Source: Dokdonia sp.
GTDB lineage: Bacteria > Bacteroidota > Bacteroidia > Flavobacteriales > Flavobacteriaceae
Assembly: GCA_020630915.1 (NCBI GenBank)
Contig: JAHDIF010000006.1
Location: 5,241-69,240, forward strand
Direction of reading: 5' to 3'
DNA length: 64,000 nt
In this document: piece by piece, positions 1 through 9,801 of the stretch
Numbering within the stretch: the stretch's first letter is position 1
How the letters are laid out: every line of letters starts with the position of its first letter
Notes under the pieces: model-generated
What the model was told of the DNA's origin: nothing
Seen by the model: only the letters and a program-made list of their open reading frames with translations
Database searches by the model: none
Made by a program: the position numbers and the translations under genes

Positions 1-462
1 GTGCAAAGCCATCGCCATTCTCATCATTAAAGACACCTGTCTTAACTATTGAAATAGAACCTGGATCATCTGGGAAGTCTGTAATTGTAATATCATCTGG
101 ATCACCATCACCATCAGGATCTACATCCGTAGTATCTGTTGGATCATCTGAAGTATCACTCACATCATCTCCATTTGGATTCTGACCTGTAGCTATCGCT
201 TGGTTCTCAACCATTCCTGCATCTACATCTTCTTGATCTAAAGTATAAACAGCTTCAAAAGTTGTACTATCACTCTCTCCTGGTCCTAAATCTATTGGAC
301 CGCCAGTTACTGCTACTAATGGATCTGTTACTACTATACCAGTTACAGTTACATTTCCTGTATTAGTTACTGTAAAGCTATAAGTAATAGTCTCTCCATC
401 TTGTGCAAAGCCATCGCCATTCTCATCATTAAAGACACCTGTCTTAACTATTGAAATGGAAG
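1..462 (-). repeat. DUF11-type coding repeat, about 402-bp period
   Basis: The opening bases of the window (GTGCAAAGCCATCGCCATTC) recur at 403 and stay matched for about 55 bases, so the window starts inside a second near-identical 134-residue DUF11-type unit. A third, more diverged unit lies at about 463-867. More units may follow outside the window. Confidence 0.8.
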
Positions 463-3400
463 GATCTTGAGGAAGTACTGTAATTGTACATTCGGGACAA
501 TCAGGATCGATTAACGGATCGTTAGGATCAATCCCAGTTGGGTCCTCCGAAGCGTCTGTAGCAATCTCACCTGCTGGATCTTGACCTGTTGCTATTGCTT
601 GGTTATATACGGCTCCCGCATCTATATCATCTTGTGTAATAAAATAAGTTGCCATAAAGGTCATAGAATCACTTTGACCTACTGCCAAATCTATAGGACC
701 ACCAGTTACATCAACTAATTCGTCAGTTAGAGTTATATCCGTTAATGGCACATCTCCATTATTGAACACTATGAAGTTATAAATTATCGTATCACCTTCA
801 TTAACGATTCCATCATTATTCGTATCGTCATAATTACCTTCTTTAAATACATCTAGAGATGGATTATCTGGTGTTACAATTACTGTCACAGTAGCTGTCT
901 CTGTCGTAGTCGTACCATCTGGATTCGTTACTGTTACTGTATACTCAAACGTATCAGTCCCATTGAAATCTGGATCTGGTGTGTAAGTTACAGTGCCATC
1001 GTCATTGATCTCTACAGTTCCGTTTGCTGGGTCTGTAACGTCTGTTACTTCTACATCAGCATCTGGATCAAATCCATCATTGTCTAATACTGGAATATCT
1101 ACTGGGGTATCCTCTGGTGTCGTAGCATTGTCATCTACAACATCTTCCTCTGGTGTTACTACTACCGTTACAGTAGCTGTCTCTGTCGTAGTCGTACCAT
1201 CTGGATTCGTTACTGTTACTGTATACTCAAACGTATCAGTCCCATTGAAATCTGGATCTGGTGTGTAAGTTACAGTGCCATCGTCATTGATCTCTACAGT
1301 TCCGTTTGCTGGGTCTGTAACGTCTGTTACTTCTACATCAGCATCTGGATCAAATCCATCATTGTCTAATACTGGAATATCTACTGGGGTATCCTCTGGT
1401 GTCGTAGCATTGTCATCTACAACATCTTCCTCTGGTGTTACTACTACCGTTACAGTAGCTGTCTCTGTCGTAGTCGTACCATCTGGATTCGTTACTGTTA
1501 CTGTATACTCAAACGTATCAGTCCCATTGAAATCTGGATCTGGTGTGTAAGTTACAGTGCCATCGTCATTGATCTCTACAGTTCCGTTTGCTGGGTCTGT
1601 AACGTCTGTTACTTCTACATCAGCATCTGGATCAAATCCATCATTGTCTAATACTGGAATATCTACTGGGGTATCCTCTGGTGTCGTAGCATTGTCATCT
1701 ACAACATCTTCCTCTGGTGTTACTACTACCGTTACAGTAGCTGTCTCTGTCGTAGTCGTACCATCTGGATTCGTTACTGTTACTGTATACTCAAACGTAT
1801 CAGTCCCATTGAAATCTGGATCTGGTGTGTAAGTTACAGTGCCATCGTCATTGATCTCTACAGTTCCGTTTGCTGGGTCTGTAACGTCTGTTACTTCTAC
1901 ATCTGCACTTGGATCAAATCCATCATTGTCTAATACAGCAATATCTACTGGTGTATCTTCTGGTGTCGTCTCATTATCGTCTACAACATCCTCCTCTGGT
2001 GTTACTACTACTGTTACAGTAGCTGTCTCTGTCGTTGTTGTACCATCTGGATTCGTTACTGTAACTGTATACTCAAACGTATCTGTACCGTTGAAATCAG
2101 GATCTGGCGTGTACGTTACAGTACCATCAGGATTGATCACTACCGTTCCATTTGCTGGGTCAGTAACATCTGTTACTTCTACATCTGCACTTGGATCAAA
2201 TCCATCATTGTCTAATACAGCAATATCTACTGGTGTATCTTCTGGTGTCGTCTCATTATCGTCTACAACATCCTCCTCTGGTGTTACTACTACTGTTACA
2301 GTAGCTGTCTCTGTCGTTGTTGTACCATCTGGATTCGTTACTGTAACTGTATACTCAAACGTATCTGTACCGTTGAAATCAGGATCTGGCGTGTACGTTA
2401 CAGTACCATCAGGATTGATCACTACCGTTCCATTTGCTGGGTCAGTAACATCTGTTACTTCTACATCTGCACTTGGATCAAATCCATCATTGTCTAATAC
2501 AGCAATATCTACTGGTGTATCTTCTGGTGTCGTCTCATTATCGTCTACAACATCCTCCTCTGGTGTTACTACTACTGTTACAGTAGCTGTCTCTGTATCA
2601 CCATTACTATCCGTTATTTCATACGTAAAAGTATCGGTTCCATTAAAATCCGGATCTGGTGTATAGGTTACCGTATCATCTGTTGGATCATCCGGTGTAC
2701 CACCGTCATTGACTATTACCGTACCATTTGCTGGTTGTGTAATAATTGCAATAGCACCATTATTAGGACCGTCTGTTCCAAAATCATCATTAGTTGTTAC
2801 ATCAATCTCAACAGCTTCATCTTCAGGTGTAGTAGCATTATCATCTTGAGGGTCTGGCACCTGATTAACAGAACCTACCACAACCATTTGACCAAAAGTA
2901 CAACCATTTGCATCTGTTACTGTTACTGTATACTCACCTGAATCTAATCCTGTGATAGTTTCAGTAGTTTCCCCAGTATCCCATAAAACTGTATAAGGAG
3001 GTGTTCCTCCAGAAGGAACAACAGTAGCTGTTCCATCGTTTGCTGCAGCTCCATTCTCATCTGTAGAGGAAAGTGTTGCTGTAACTGAAGTATTAGGTTG
3101 AGTAACTTCTCCAGATGCCACTACCTCACAACCATTTGCATCTGTTACGGTAACAGAGTAGTTACCTGCCCCCAAATCTGTTAAATCTTCTGTAGTAGCC
3201 CCTGTACTCCAAGCAAACGTGTAAGGAAGTGTCCCGCCAGAAACTGTTAAGTTCAATGACCCTGTTTCTTCTCCGTTACATAATATATTAGAAGTAATTA
3301 TATTAGCTTGTAACTCAAATACTGTTAAAAGTGCCTCTGTCTCAATACCACATTCATTACCGTCATTAGAAAACGCAACCTTATATATATTACCATTTTG

Positions 3401-5251
3401 TGTACTTTGAATATTGGTTAAGGTTAAACTAACATCCGTACCTGTGGTAACTGTACCTGACTCTCCTGAGATATTAGTAAATGAAGTCCCTCCGTTTGTA
3501 CTTACCATCCATTGATACTCTAAATCTGTACTAGCAGTTGTCGCAGGATCGGTCACTAATACGGTTGCGGTTGCGGTTGCTGTGTAGGTAACATCACCAC
3601 TTTTACAATCTTCTTGATTTTCTAATGGTTGGATTAATTCTAATAATATTCCTTGATTACTTATGCCAACTGATTGTCCTGAACCTGCGATAGTAGGTAC
3701 ACCATAAGCAACAGAGTTAGGATCAGTTCCTATATCATTGCCTAAATTAGTAGTAACAATATTTCCATTAGCATCGTTAAGTGTACCTTGTGCTGTTACT
3801 CCATTAGATACATCAAAATTATTTCCTCCTTCTATATAATCTGGACATCCATCGTTATCAGAATCTAAATCCAAATTATCAGGGAGACCATCTAAATCAG
3901 TATCAAAGCCAAAATCTGCCGTTGAAAATGATCCAATAGATAAACCAAAAACTTCTGATTGTAATGGATCAAAACCGTTAGGTGTAACACCACCACAAAC
4001 ATTTTCCAAAATATACCCTATACCTAGTACATCATAATCAACGTTTGAGGCGATTTGAAATGTTATTTCCATAGTTATCCACTCACTATTATCAAGAGCA
4101 TCAATTTCTTGCTGAGAAAGGGTGTAGTCCACAGTGAAATTACCAATAGAAGTTTTTAATGTAATATCTTCAATTGTAAAACTCATGCTTGATGGTGGTT
4201 GATGGCCTGGACAACCTGAAAGGACTGTCGGCCTCATATCATTAAAATAATAGAGAGTTGCAACGACTTCACCATTATTGGGCGGAAAAGTAACAGGATC
4301 GTCAAGATCCATATCGATTCTCGGGGTTCCTCCTTGTATATCATATCCATTAACAAATGGTAAACCATTCGGTACAGGATCTCCTCCGTATAATTCGACA
4401 TAGTCTGTATTAGTAGATGGAACTACTACATTACCATTAGGAGTTATCGTGTAAGTAGCTTGTGAAATATCAACAGATATTTCTCGGTCAATACTTTCAA
4501 CTGCATCTGGTATGCCATCGTTATCATCATCAAAATCATCTGTATCTGGTATACCATCTGCATCGCTATCTAAAGTAGATCGTGTATTTGAATTGCTACT
4601 ATGTCTTTGACCTTGGTTTTTAGAAGGATCATTAAATGAATAATTATTTGGCAGATCAAACAACTCATTACAACAGTTGAGTTTTGAAGCAATATTTTCT
4701 TTCCAATTTGTAGTTAACAAACCAGAGTCTTCTAAAAGACAAATACTATTATTATTTATTGAATCTTTAAAAACACCATCCTCAAAAAATAATATGCTAT
4801 TTACTAGTATATTAGATTCACTTTTTATAAATCTAACTTCAGTGCCTGAATTCTGCCATTCACCTATTTCTCTAAGAACGTTTTGTGTTAAATATTTTTT
4901 TTCAATAATAAAGGCACCTTGAGGATATAATTCACCATCTATTTTTATTACATCCACCAAATCAGAAGTAACAGACCAGAATACCGGAACATCGTATTCA
5001 GACATCAGTGTAAAAGCAAGTCCATAAGCCATGAGAGAGCTTTTGTCTCCTTCAGAACTAGTTTTCAAGTCCAAAACAACGGACCCCTCCATAAAGTCAA
5101 TCTTTTTACTACCATTCTTATCAAGTGCATCTTCCCAATGGATAGTCACACCAGACTGTATAGAATGTGATTGTGTTTGACCTTGTATTACTGCAAAAGC
5201 AAACAAAAGGATTAAAAACAATAAATTAGAAAAACGTAGTTTATTTCTCAT
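1..5251 (-). CDS. Giant secreted multidomain adhesin, partial (C-terminus beyond window)
   Basis: An uninterrupted minus-strand frame runs from the ATG at 5251 to the window edge: 1750 residues, no stop seen. It begins with a signal peptide (MRNKLRFSNLLFLILLFAFA). An unrecognised N-terminal region of about 200 residues follows. Calcium-binding TSP3-like Asp-rich motifs (DSDADGIPDTDDFDDDNDG) lie near residues 225-250 and again near 450-470. Two SprB-type repeats (GTLPYTFAWSTGATTEDL, VTDANGC) lie at about 650-790. A divergent cadherin/Ig-like domain is at about 794-897 and six copies of a 94-residue version of it are at 898-1461 (TPEDTPVDIAVLDNDGFDP). DUF11-type repeats (NEGDTIIYNF, DGETITYSFTVTN) run to the edge. 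Such proteins are normally exported by the type IX system and act in gliding or adhesion; the sorting domain that would prove this is outside the window. The gene starts just downstream of a perfect dyad at 5267-5285. Confidence 0.9.
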   Translation of the reverse strand, partial: MRNKLRFSNLLFLILLFAFAVIQGQTQSHSIQSGVTIHWEDALDKNGSKKIDFMEGSVVLDLKTSSEGDKSSLMAYGLAFTLMSEYDVPVFWSVTSDLVDVIKIDGELYPQGAFIIEKKYLTQNVLREIGEWQNSGTEVRFIKSESNILVNSILFFEDGVFKDSINNNSICLLEDSGLLTTNWKENIASKLNCCNELFDLPNNYSFNDPSKNQGQRHSSNSNTRSTLDSDADGIPDTDDFDDDNDGIPDAVESIDREISVDISQATYTITPNGNVVVPSTNTDYVELYGGDPVPNGLPFVNGYDIQGGTPRIDMDLDDPVTFPPNNGEVVATLYYFNDMRPTVLSGCPGHQPPSSMSFTIEDITLKTSIGNFTVDYTLSQQEIDALDNSEWITMEITFQIASNVDYDVLGIGYILENVCGGVTPNGFDPLQSEVFGLSIGSFSTADFGFDTDLDGLPDNLDLDSDNDGCPDYIEGGNNFDVSNGVTAQGTLNDANGNIVTTNLGNDIGTDPNSVAYGVPTIAGSGQSVGISNQGILLELIQPLENQEDCKSGDVTYTATATATVLVTDPATTASTDLEYQWMVSTNGGTSFTNISGESGTVTTGTDVSLTLTNIQSTQNGNIYKVAFSNDGNECGIETEALLTVFELQANIITSNILCNGEETGSLNLTVSGGTLPYTFAWSTGATTEDLTDLGAGNYSVTVTDANGCEVVASGEVTQPNTSVTATLSSTDENGAAANDGTATVVPSGGTPPYTVLWDTGETTETITGLDSGEYTVTVTDANGCTFGQMVVVGSVNQVPDPQDDNATTPEDEAVEIDVTTNDDFGTDGPNNGAIAIITQPANGTVIVNDGGTPDDPTDDTVTYTPDPDFNGTDTFTYEITDSNGDTETATVTVVVTPEEDVVDDNETTPEDTPVDIAVLDNDGFDPSADVEVTDVTDPANGTVVINPDGTVTYTPDPDFNGTDTFEYTVTVTNPDGTTTTETATVTVVVTPEEDVVDDNETTPEDTPVDIAVLDNDGFDPSADVEVTDVTDPANGTVVINPDGTVTYTPDPDFNGTDTFEYTVTVTNPDGTTTTETATVTVVVTPEEDVVDDNETTPEDTPVDIAVLDNDGFDPSADVEVTDVTDPANGTVEINDDGTVTYTPDPDFNGTDTFEYTVTVTNPDGTTTTETATVTVVVTPEEDVVDDNATTPEDTPVDIPVLDNDGFDPDADVEVTDVTDPANGTVEINDDGTVTYTPDPDFNGTDTFEYTVTVTNPDGTTTTETATVTVVVTPEEDVVDDNATTPEDTPVDIPVLDNDGFDPDADVEVTDVTDPANGTVEINDDGTVTYTPDPDFNGTDTFEYTVTVTNPDGTTTTETATVTVVVTPEEDVVDDNATTPEDTPVDIPVLDNDGFDPDADVEVTDVTDPANGTVEINDDGTVTYTPDPDFNGTDTFEYTVTVTNPDGTTTTETATVTVIVTPDNPSLDVFKEGNYDDTNNDGIVNEGDTIIYNFIVFNNGDVPLTDITLTDELVDVTGGPIDLAVGQSDSMTFMATYFITQDDIDAGAVYNQAIATGQDPAGEIATDASEDPTGIDPNDPLIDPDCPECTITVLPQDPSISIVKTGVFNDENGDGFAQDGETITYSFTVTNTGNVTVTGIVVTDPLVAVTGGPIDLGPGESDSTTFEAVYTLDQEDVDAGMVENQAIATGQNPNGDDVSDTSDDPTDTTDVDPDGDGDPDDITITDFPDDPGSISIVKTGVFNDENGDGFA
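868..2559 (-). repeat. Six tandem 282-bp coding repeats (94 residues each)
   Basis: Period is exactly 282 bp: units start at 868, 1150, 1432, 1714, 1996 and 2278. The three units at 868-1713 look identical in the stretches compared (type A). The units at 1996-2559 form a second identical set (type B, for example GCACTTGG where A has GCATCTGG, and GGATTGATCAC where A has GTCATTGATC). Unit 1714-1995 is a junction: A-type in its low-coordinate half, B-type beyond about 1900. Each unit encodes one Ig/cadherin-like domain. Near-identity at the DNA level, including silent positions, implies recent duplication or gene conversion. Confidence 0.95.
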
Positions 5252-5266
5252 AATTAAAATTAATTG

Positions 5267-5285
5267 TGTCTAACACAGTTAGACA
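5267..5285. promoter_or_regulatory. Perfect 8-bp inverted repeat upstream of the adhesin start
   Basis: TGTCTAAC-ACA-GTTAGACA is a perfect dyad with a 3-bp spacer, ending 15 bp upstream of the adhesin ATG at 5251. It has no T-tract, so it is not a terminator. It could be an operator for a dimeric regulator or a hairpin in the 5' leader that limits translation. No regulator for it is identified. Confidence 0.6.
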
Positions 5286-5767
5286 TAAAAATGACTTTTT
5301 TGATATTATGGACTCATACTCATCTAAAAAAATGAATTCATCCTATAATCAAAATTTAAAATTCTTAAGTTGTGGAAAATCTTTAAAATGAAGAAACCCA
5401 AAACTTACAAAAAACTTAGTAAACCTTTTAACTCTCAATAAAAGATCTATGTAGTGTACATGTTTATAAGTTGGATGGGACAAATATATCTTATCTTGAG
5501 AATATGATAAGATAAAATTGTTTTTTTTAGACATTGTAAAGCTTAGTATCGATGAAATACACAAAAAATAGTAATATAATGAACGAGTTACCCACAAAAT
5601 ATCAAAAATTAACTTGTGCAAAATTGATATTCTTGCTTTCGCGAAAGCATAAATTGCAATAAAATCTCCTTTGAGCACACAAAAAAGAGTCATTATTACT
5701 GTCAAAAACACCAAACAGAAGAGATAATAAATACATTCATTTATCTTTGCTCCCTCAATTATAAATT
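5286..5767. other. Gene-poor divergent spacer between adhesin and prfC
   Basis: AT-rich spacer between divergent genes. It contains one perfect copy of the GCTTTCGCGAAAGC palindrome (5635-5648). A 121-codon minus-strand frame (5349-5714) crosses it, but it is Phe/Lys/Ile-rich, matches nothing recognised and contains the palindrome, so I do not call it a gene. Promoters for both flanking genes should lie here, but no convincing TTTG/TAnnTTTG pair was found. Confidence 0.5.
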
Positions 5768-7363
5768 ATGACTGTAGCAAAAGAAATTGCTAGACGCCGC
5801 ACTTTTGGAATTGTATCACATCCAGATGCGGGAAAGACTACACTTACGGAGAAACTCCTACTTTTTGGAGGCGCCATACAAGAAGCCGGGGCCGTAAAAT
5901 CCAATAAAATCAAAAAAGGTGCAACGAGTGATTTTATGGAAATTGAACGTCAGAGGGGGATTTCTGTGGCGACTTCGGTCCTAGCGTTTGAATATGAGGG
6001 AACCAAAATCAATATTTTAGACACTCCAGGTCACAAAGATTTTGCAGAAGATACTTTTAGAACTTTAACCGCAGTTGATAGTGTAATTGTAGTTATAGAT
6101 GTTGCGAAAGGGGTAGAAGAACAAACAGAGAAGCTCGTAGAAGTATGCCGTATGCGCAACATCCCTATGATCGTTTTTGTGAATAAACTAGATAGAGAAG
6201 GAAAAGACGCCTTTGAACTTCTAGATGAAATAGAGCAAAAGCTACATTTAAAAATTACTCCTTTAAGTTTTCCTATCGGTATGGGATACAACTTTAAAGG
6301 TATTTATAATCTTTGGGAGAAAAATGTAAACCTCTTTAGTGGTGATAATAGGAAGAATATAGAGGAAACTGTAGAAATTTCTAATATAACAGACTCCGTA
6401 TTAGATGATCTTGTAGGTGCTGAGTCAGCGCAAAATCTAAGAGACGAGTTAGAACTTGTGCAAGGCGTGTATCCTGATTTTGATCACACTGCATATCTAG
6501 AAGGAACACAGCAACCCGTTTTTTTTGGATCGGCCTTAAACAACTTTGGAGTGCGCGAACTATTAGATTGCTTTGTGAAGATTGCACCTACACCACGTCC
6601 AAAACAAAGTGAAGAACGCTTAGTAGAACCGCACGAAAAAGACTTCACTGGATTTGTATTTAAGATTCACGCAAATATGGATCCCAAACACAGAGACAGA
6701 CTAGCCTTTATAAAGATTGTTTCTGGTGTTTTTGAACGTAATAAGCCTTATTTACACGTTCGGAATAAAAAGAAACTTAAATTCTCAAGTCCAAATGCCT
6801 TTTTTGCAGAAAAAAAACAAATTGTAGATATCTCCTACCCTGGCGATATCGTAGGATTACACGATACAGGTAATTTTAAAATAGGCGATACACTTACAAC
6901 GGGAGAAGAAATACATTACAAAGGTATTCCAGCATTTTCTCCTGAGCATTTTAGATACATTAATAATGCTGATCCAATGAAGTCCAAGCAACTAGCTAAA
7001 GGGATAGACCAGCTTATGGACGAAGGTGTGGCTCAATTATTTACACTAGAACTTAACGGAAGGAAAGTCATTGGTACTGTGGGCGCTCTTCAATATGAAG
7101 TGATACAATACCGTCTTGAACATGAATATGGAGCAAAATGCACCTACGAACCACTTAATGTGCATAAGGCCTGCTGGGTTGATCCAGAAGATCCTAAAAG
7201 CGAAGAGTTCAAGGAATTCTTACGAGTAAAGCAACGTTATATGGCCAAAGACAAAAGAGGCCAACTCGTTTTTCTTGCAGACTCCCCTTTTAGCCTACAA
7301 ATGACCCAGCAAAAATATCCTTCTGTAAAAATGCATTTTGTAAGTGAATTTGAAAGTGCATAA
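5768..7363 (+). CDS. prfC: Peptide chain release factor 3
   Basis: RF3 is the GTPase that recycles RF1/RF2 from the ribosome after peptide release. The 531-residue length is typical. It has the EF-Tu/EF-G type G domain: P-loop SHPDAGKTTLTEKLL at about 16-30, the switch region RQRGISVATSV, DTPGHKDFAEDT at about 85 and NKLD at about 138. Domain 2 and the RF3 C-terminal domain follow (VGALQYEVIQYRLEHEYGA, then FSLQMTQQKYP). RQRGISV separates it from EF-G (RERGITI) and the LepA/TypA families. Monocistronic; the shared terminator at 7551-7580 lies about 190 bp downstream. Confidence 0.95.
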   Translation: MTVAKEIARRRTFGIVSHPDAGKTTLTEKLLLFGGAIQEAGAVKSNKIKKGATSDFMEIERQRGISVATSVLAFEYEGTKINILDTPGHKDFAEDTFRTLTAVDSVIVVIDVAKGVEEQTEKLVEVCRMRNIPMIVFVNKLDREGKDAFELLDEIEQKLHLKITPLSFPIGMGYNFKGIYNLWEKNVNLFSGDNRKNIEETVEISNITDSVLDDLVGAESAQNLRDELELVQGVYPDFDHTAYLEGTQQPVFFGSALNNFGVRELLDCFVKIAPTPRPKQSEERLVEPHEKDFTGFVFKIHANMDPKHRDRLAFIKIVSGVFERNKPYLHVRNKKKLKFSSPNAFFAEKKQIVDISYPGDIVGLHDTGNFKIGDTLTTGEEIHYKGIPAFSPEHFRYINNADPMKSKQLAKGIDQLMDEGVAQLFTLELNGRKVIGTVGALQYEVIQYRLEHEYGAKCTYEPLNVHKACWVDPEDPKSEEFKEFLRVKQRYMAKDKRGQLVFLADSPFSLQMTQQKYPSVKMHFVSEFESA

Positions 7364-7550
7364 ATTAAAAATGATTTTAAGGCATTTTAAAGAAGCTTAT
7401 ACATAATACTCATATAATTAGTCTATTTAATACTCAGAATTCCTCAGCGCTCCTTAATACACGTTTGCTTTGTAATGATTATAATAAAAAACAATAGTTT
7501 TGTTTATATCTATAGCTAAATGTAATAGTTAATCAGTTTTCAGCCCAATA

Positions 7551-7580
7551 AAAAACCCGCAACAGATGTTGCGGGTTTTT
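7551..7580. terminator. Bidirectional intrinsic terminator (prfC / tRNA-Ser)
   Basis: Stem CCCGCAAC / GTTGCGGG with a loop of four bases, flanked by five A's on the left and five or more T's on the right, so it can end transcription of prfC from the left and of the minus-strand tRNA from the right. Confidence 0.85.
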
Positions 7581-7586
7581 TATTGC

Positions 7587-7670
7587 GGAGAAAGAGGGAT
7601 TCGAACCCCCGGACCTGTTACAGTCAACAGTTTTCAAGACTGCCGCATTCGACCACTCTGCCATTTCTCC
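7587..7670 (-). tRNA. tRNA-Ser (anticodon TGA)
   Basis: Read on the minus strand the sequence starts GGAGAAA and ends TTTCTCC, a perfect 7-bp acceptor stem. The anticodon arm is GCAGT-CTTGAAA-ACTGT with loop anticodon TGA. A long variable arm (class II) and a T-arm GGGGG-TTCGAAT-CCCTC follow. The long variable arm and TGA identify serine. The CCA end is not encoded. Length is 84 nt. Confidence 0.95.
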
Positions 7671-7758
7671 TTGAGTGACTCATCAAGCTATTTGCCTGAT
7701 TGCGGGTGCAAATATAACACCCTTTTTTTATTCTATAAAGGTTTTTATTTCCTTTTTT

Positions 7759-8853
7759 CTAAACATTAAACAGGAAGTGCATCACATCTCCATCTTGTAC
7801 AATATACCCTTTACCTTCTACTCCTAATTTTCCGGCTTCACGTACTTTAGACTCGCTTCCATAAGAAACAAAATCTTCATATTTAATAACCTCTGCCCTA
7901 ATAAATCCTTTTTCAAAATCTGTATGGATTACTCCAGCTGCTTGTGGAGCTGTAGCCCCCACAGTAACGGTCCAAGCTCGCACCTCTTTTTCGCCAGCTG
8001 TAAAATATGTTTGCTGGTTGAGCAATTTGTACGCAGACCGAATTAACTTAGCACTACCCGGTTCATCCAGTCCTATATCTGCCAAAAACATCTGACGCTC
8101 TTCATAATCATCCAGTTCCGTAATATCAGCTTCCGTCCCTACGGCTAGAACAAGAACCTCTGCATCTTCATTTTTTACGGCTTCTTTTACACGATCTACG
8201 TGAGCATTCCCATCTACAGCACTATTCTCATCTACATTACATACATACATTACTGGTTTATCAGTAATCAATTGTAAGGGCTTTATAAACTCTTCCCTAG
8301 CATTTTCTTCTAGCTCTACAGCACGAACAGAAATACCAGCTTCTAATTCTTTTTTCACCTTTTCTAAGGTATCTGCCTCTGCTTGCGCTTCTTTATTTCC
8401 AGTTCGAGCAGCTCGCCCTACTTTATCTAGTTTTTTCTCTACCGTCTCGAGGTCTTTAAGTTGTAGCTCTATATCTATGGTTTCTTTATCACGAATAGGA
8501 TCTACACTCCCATCTACGTGTACTACGTTATCATTATCAAAACAACGGAGGACATGAAGAATCGCGTCTGTCTCACGAATATTTCCTAAAAACTGATTTC
8601 CTAATCCTTCACCCTTACTTGCCCCTTTTACAAGACCAGCAATATCAACAATCTCTACGGTAGCAGGTATCACCTTTTCTGGTTTTACCAGTTCTTCTAA
8701 TTTAGCAAGTCTCGGGTCTGGAACATTTACCACTCCCACATTAGGCTCTATTGTACAAAAGGGATAGTTTGCACTTTGTGCTTTTGCATTTGAGAGACAA
8801 TTAAATAACGTTGATTTTCCTACATTAGGAAGGCCTACAATTCCTGCTTTCAT
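7759..8853 (-). CDS. ychF: Redox-regulated ATPase/GTPase YchF
   Basis: Universally conserved OBG-family P-loop NTPase that binds ribosomes and, in known members, prefers ATP. The 364-residue length is standard. Visible: Walker [10 protein letters not shown] at about 7-15, the switch/G3 segment [20 protein letters not shown], a coiled-coil helical insertion at about 125-190 ([20 protein letters not shown]), and a C-terminal TGS domain ([19 protein letters not shown] ... GKDY-like [18 protein letters not shown]). The start at 8853 gives the canonical [15 protein letters not shown]-terminus. Confidence 0.97.
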   Translation of the reverse strand: MKAGIVGLPNVGKSTLFNCLSNAKAQSANYPFCTIEPNVGVVNVPDPRLAKLEELVKPEKVIPATVEIVDIAGLVKGASKGEGLGNQFLGNIRETDAILHVLRCFDNDNVVHVDGSVDPIRDKETIDIELQLKDLETVEKKLDKVGRAARTGNKEAQAEADTLEKVKKELEAGISVRAVELEENAREEFIKPLQLITDKPVMYVCNVDENSAVDGNAHVDRVKEAVKNEDAEVLVLAVGTEADITELDDYEERQMFLADIGLDEPGSAKLIRSAYKLLNQQTYFTAGEKEVRAWTVTVGATAPQAAGVIHTDFEKGFIRAEVIKYEDFVSYGSESKVREAGKLGVEGKGYIVQDGDVMHFLFNV

Positions 8854-8906
8854 AGTAATGCCCTTACTTAGGGTACAGTTTAATTAATAATAAAATGGAT
8901 ATATGC

Positions 8907-8920
8907 GCTTTCGCGAAAGC
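8907..8920. repeat. GCTTTCGCGAAAGC palindrome (representative intergenic copy)
   Basis: Perfect 14-bp palindrome between ychF and the hydrolase pair. Other perfect copies begin at 5635, 18061, 22034, 26926, 29197, 34295, 35582, 36841, 42193, 45850, 51357, 53531, 54707 and 59688. Decayed copies begin at 9374, 13715, 14804, 24970, 25545, 30504, 37862, 57417, 61012 and 63061. Confidence 0.95.
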
Positions 8921-8961
8921 TTTTTAACCCATCTGATTTAAGGCTGCAAAGATACATACAT

Positions 8962-9801
8962 TTATAACGAATTACTGCCTAATATTTGATAGACAACTTC
9001 TCGATATTCTTCATAATTAATAAGGTCATTGTGACCTCCTCCAGGGACTGTAACAAATAACTTATTCTCACTTTTAATATGATCGTATAATTTTTTACCG
9101 TGCTCATACGCCACTACCATATCTTCTGTTCCGTGAATAATAGTAATAGGTGCTTGTACTTCATTTATATACTCATTTGTCGGAAATCTATATTTCAAAA
9201 GTTTTTTTACAGGCAGTATGGGAAATCTGGATATTGCCTCATCTTCTACACTATAAAAAGGGGTTTCTAAGATGAGCTGTGTTGTTTCATTTTTAGACGC
9301 TACGTAAGTGGCAAAGGTGGTACCTAAACTTCTGCCATAAATGTATAATGACGTGGCCGTTTTTAGAGATTCTGCTTTCGCAAAAGCGTACCACCAATCT
9401 GCATCTTCATACAGAGCTCGTTCACTCATTATACCCATACTCTTGCCAAAGTTGCGATAATCCATAACCACGACATTGTAATCTTTTTTAACAAAATACT
9501 GTACAATCTCTCCCCATCTACTCAAGTCACCCGCATTCCCATGAAAATAGAGTAAAGTCCCTTTAGGCTTATTGACCTTAAAATAAAGTCCATGAAGATG
9601 TGCCCCATCGCTCGTTGTATGGGTAATCTCCTCAAATGAACTATCAAATTTAAAGGTATAATCCTGCGACAATTGCGTAGGATGAAAGAGCAAGTTTTCT
9701 TGAAAAAAATAGAGCCCACCGCTCAAAATTGCATACAGATTTACCATTAAAAATAGTGCTATAAAAACAAGTCTGCCTTTACGCTTTTTTACGTCTCGCA
9801 T
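8962..9801 (-). CDS. Membrane-anchored alpha/beta hydrolase (BEM46-like)
   Basis: 279 residues. An N-terminal membrane anchor (LVFIALFLMVNLYAILSGG) precedes an alpha/beta hydrolase fold: LLYFHGNAGDLSRW (oxyanion-hole region, about 80-95), the nucleophile elbow YGRSLGTT (Ser near 155), Asp in HGTEDMV and His in GGGHNDL near the C-terminus. So the Ser-Asp-His triad is complete. The layout resembles the BEM46/ABHD13 group; the substrate is unknown. It overlaps the upstream paralogue by 23 bp, so the two form an operon that probably arose by tandem duplication. A degenerate copy of the palindrome (9374-9387) is read in frame as AFAKA. Confidence 0.85.
   Translation of the reverse strand: MRDVKKRKGRLVFIALFLMVNLYAILSGGLYFFQENLLFHPTQLSQDYTFKFDSSFEEITHTTSDGAHLHGLYFKVNKPKGTLLYFHGNAGDLSRWGEIVQYFVKKDYNVVVMDYRNFGKSMGIMSERALYEDADWWYAFAKAESLKTATSLYIYGRSLGTTFATYVASKNETTQLILETPFYSVEDEAISRFPILPVKKLLKYRFPTNEYINEVQAPITIIHGTEDMVVAYEHGKKLYDHIKSENKLFVTVPGGGHNDLINYEEYREVVYQILGSNSL

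Noticed and set aside
868-2559. Possible CRISPR-like or satellite array
   Set aside because: The 282-bp units are in frame within an adhesin and encode 94-residue domains; no spacers and no cas genes.
993-2941. Plus-strand Ser/Thr/Val-rich repetitive ORFs
   Set aside because: They are antisense readings of the adhesin repeats; the minus-strand frame encodes recognised domains, has a signal peptide and is unbroken for 1750 codons.
5349-5714. 121-codon minus-strand ORF
   Set aside because: No recognised motif, odd composition, and it includes the intergenic palindrome; better explained as AT-rich spacer.
7566-7769. 67-codon plus-strand ORF
   Set aside because: It runs across the terminator and the antisense of tRNA-Ser.
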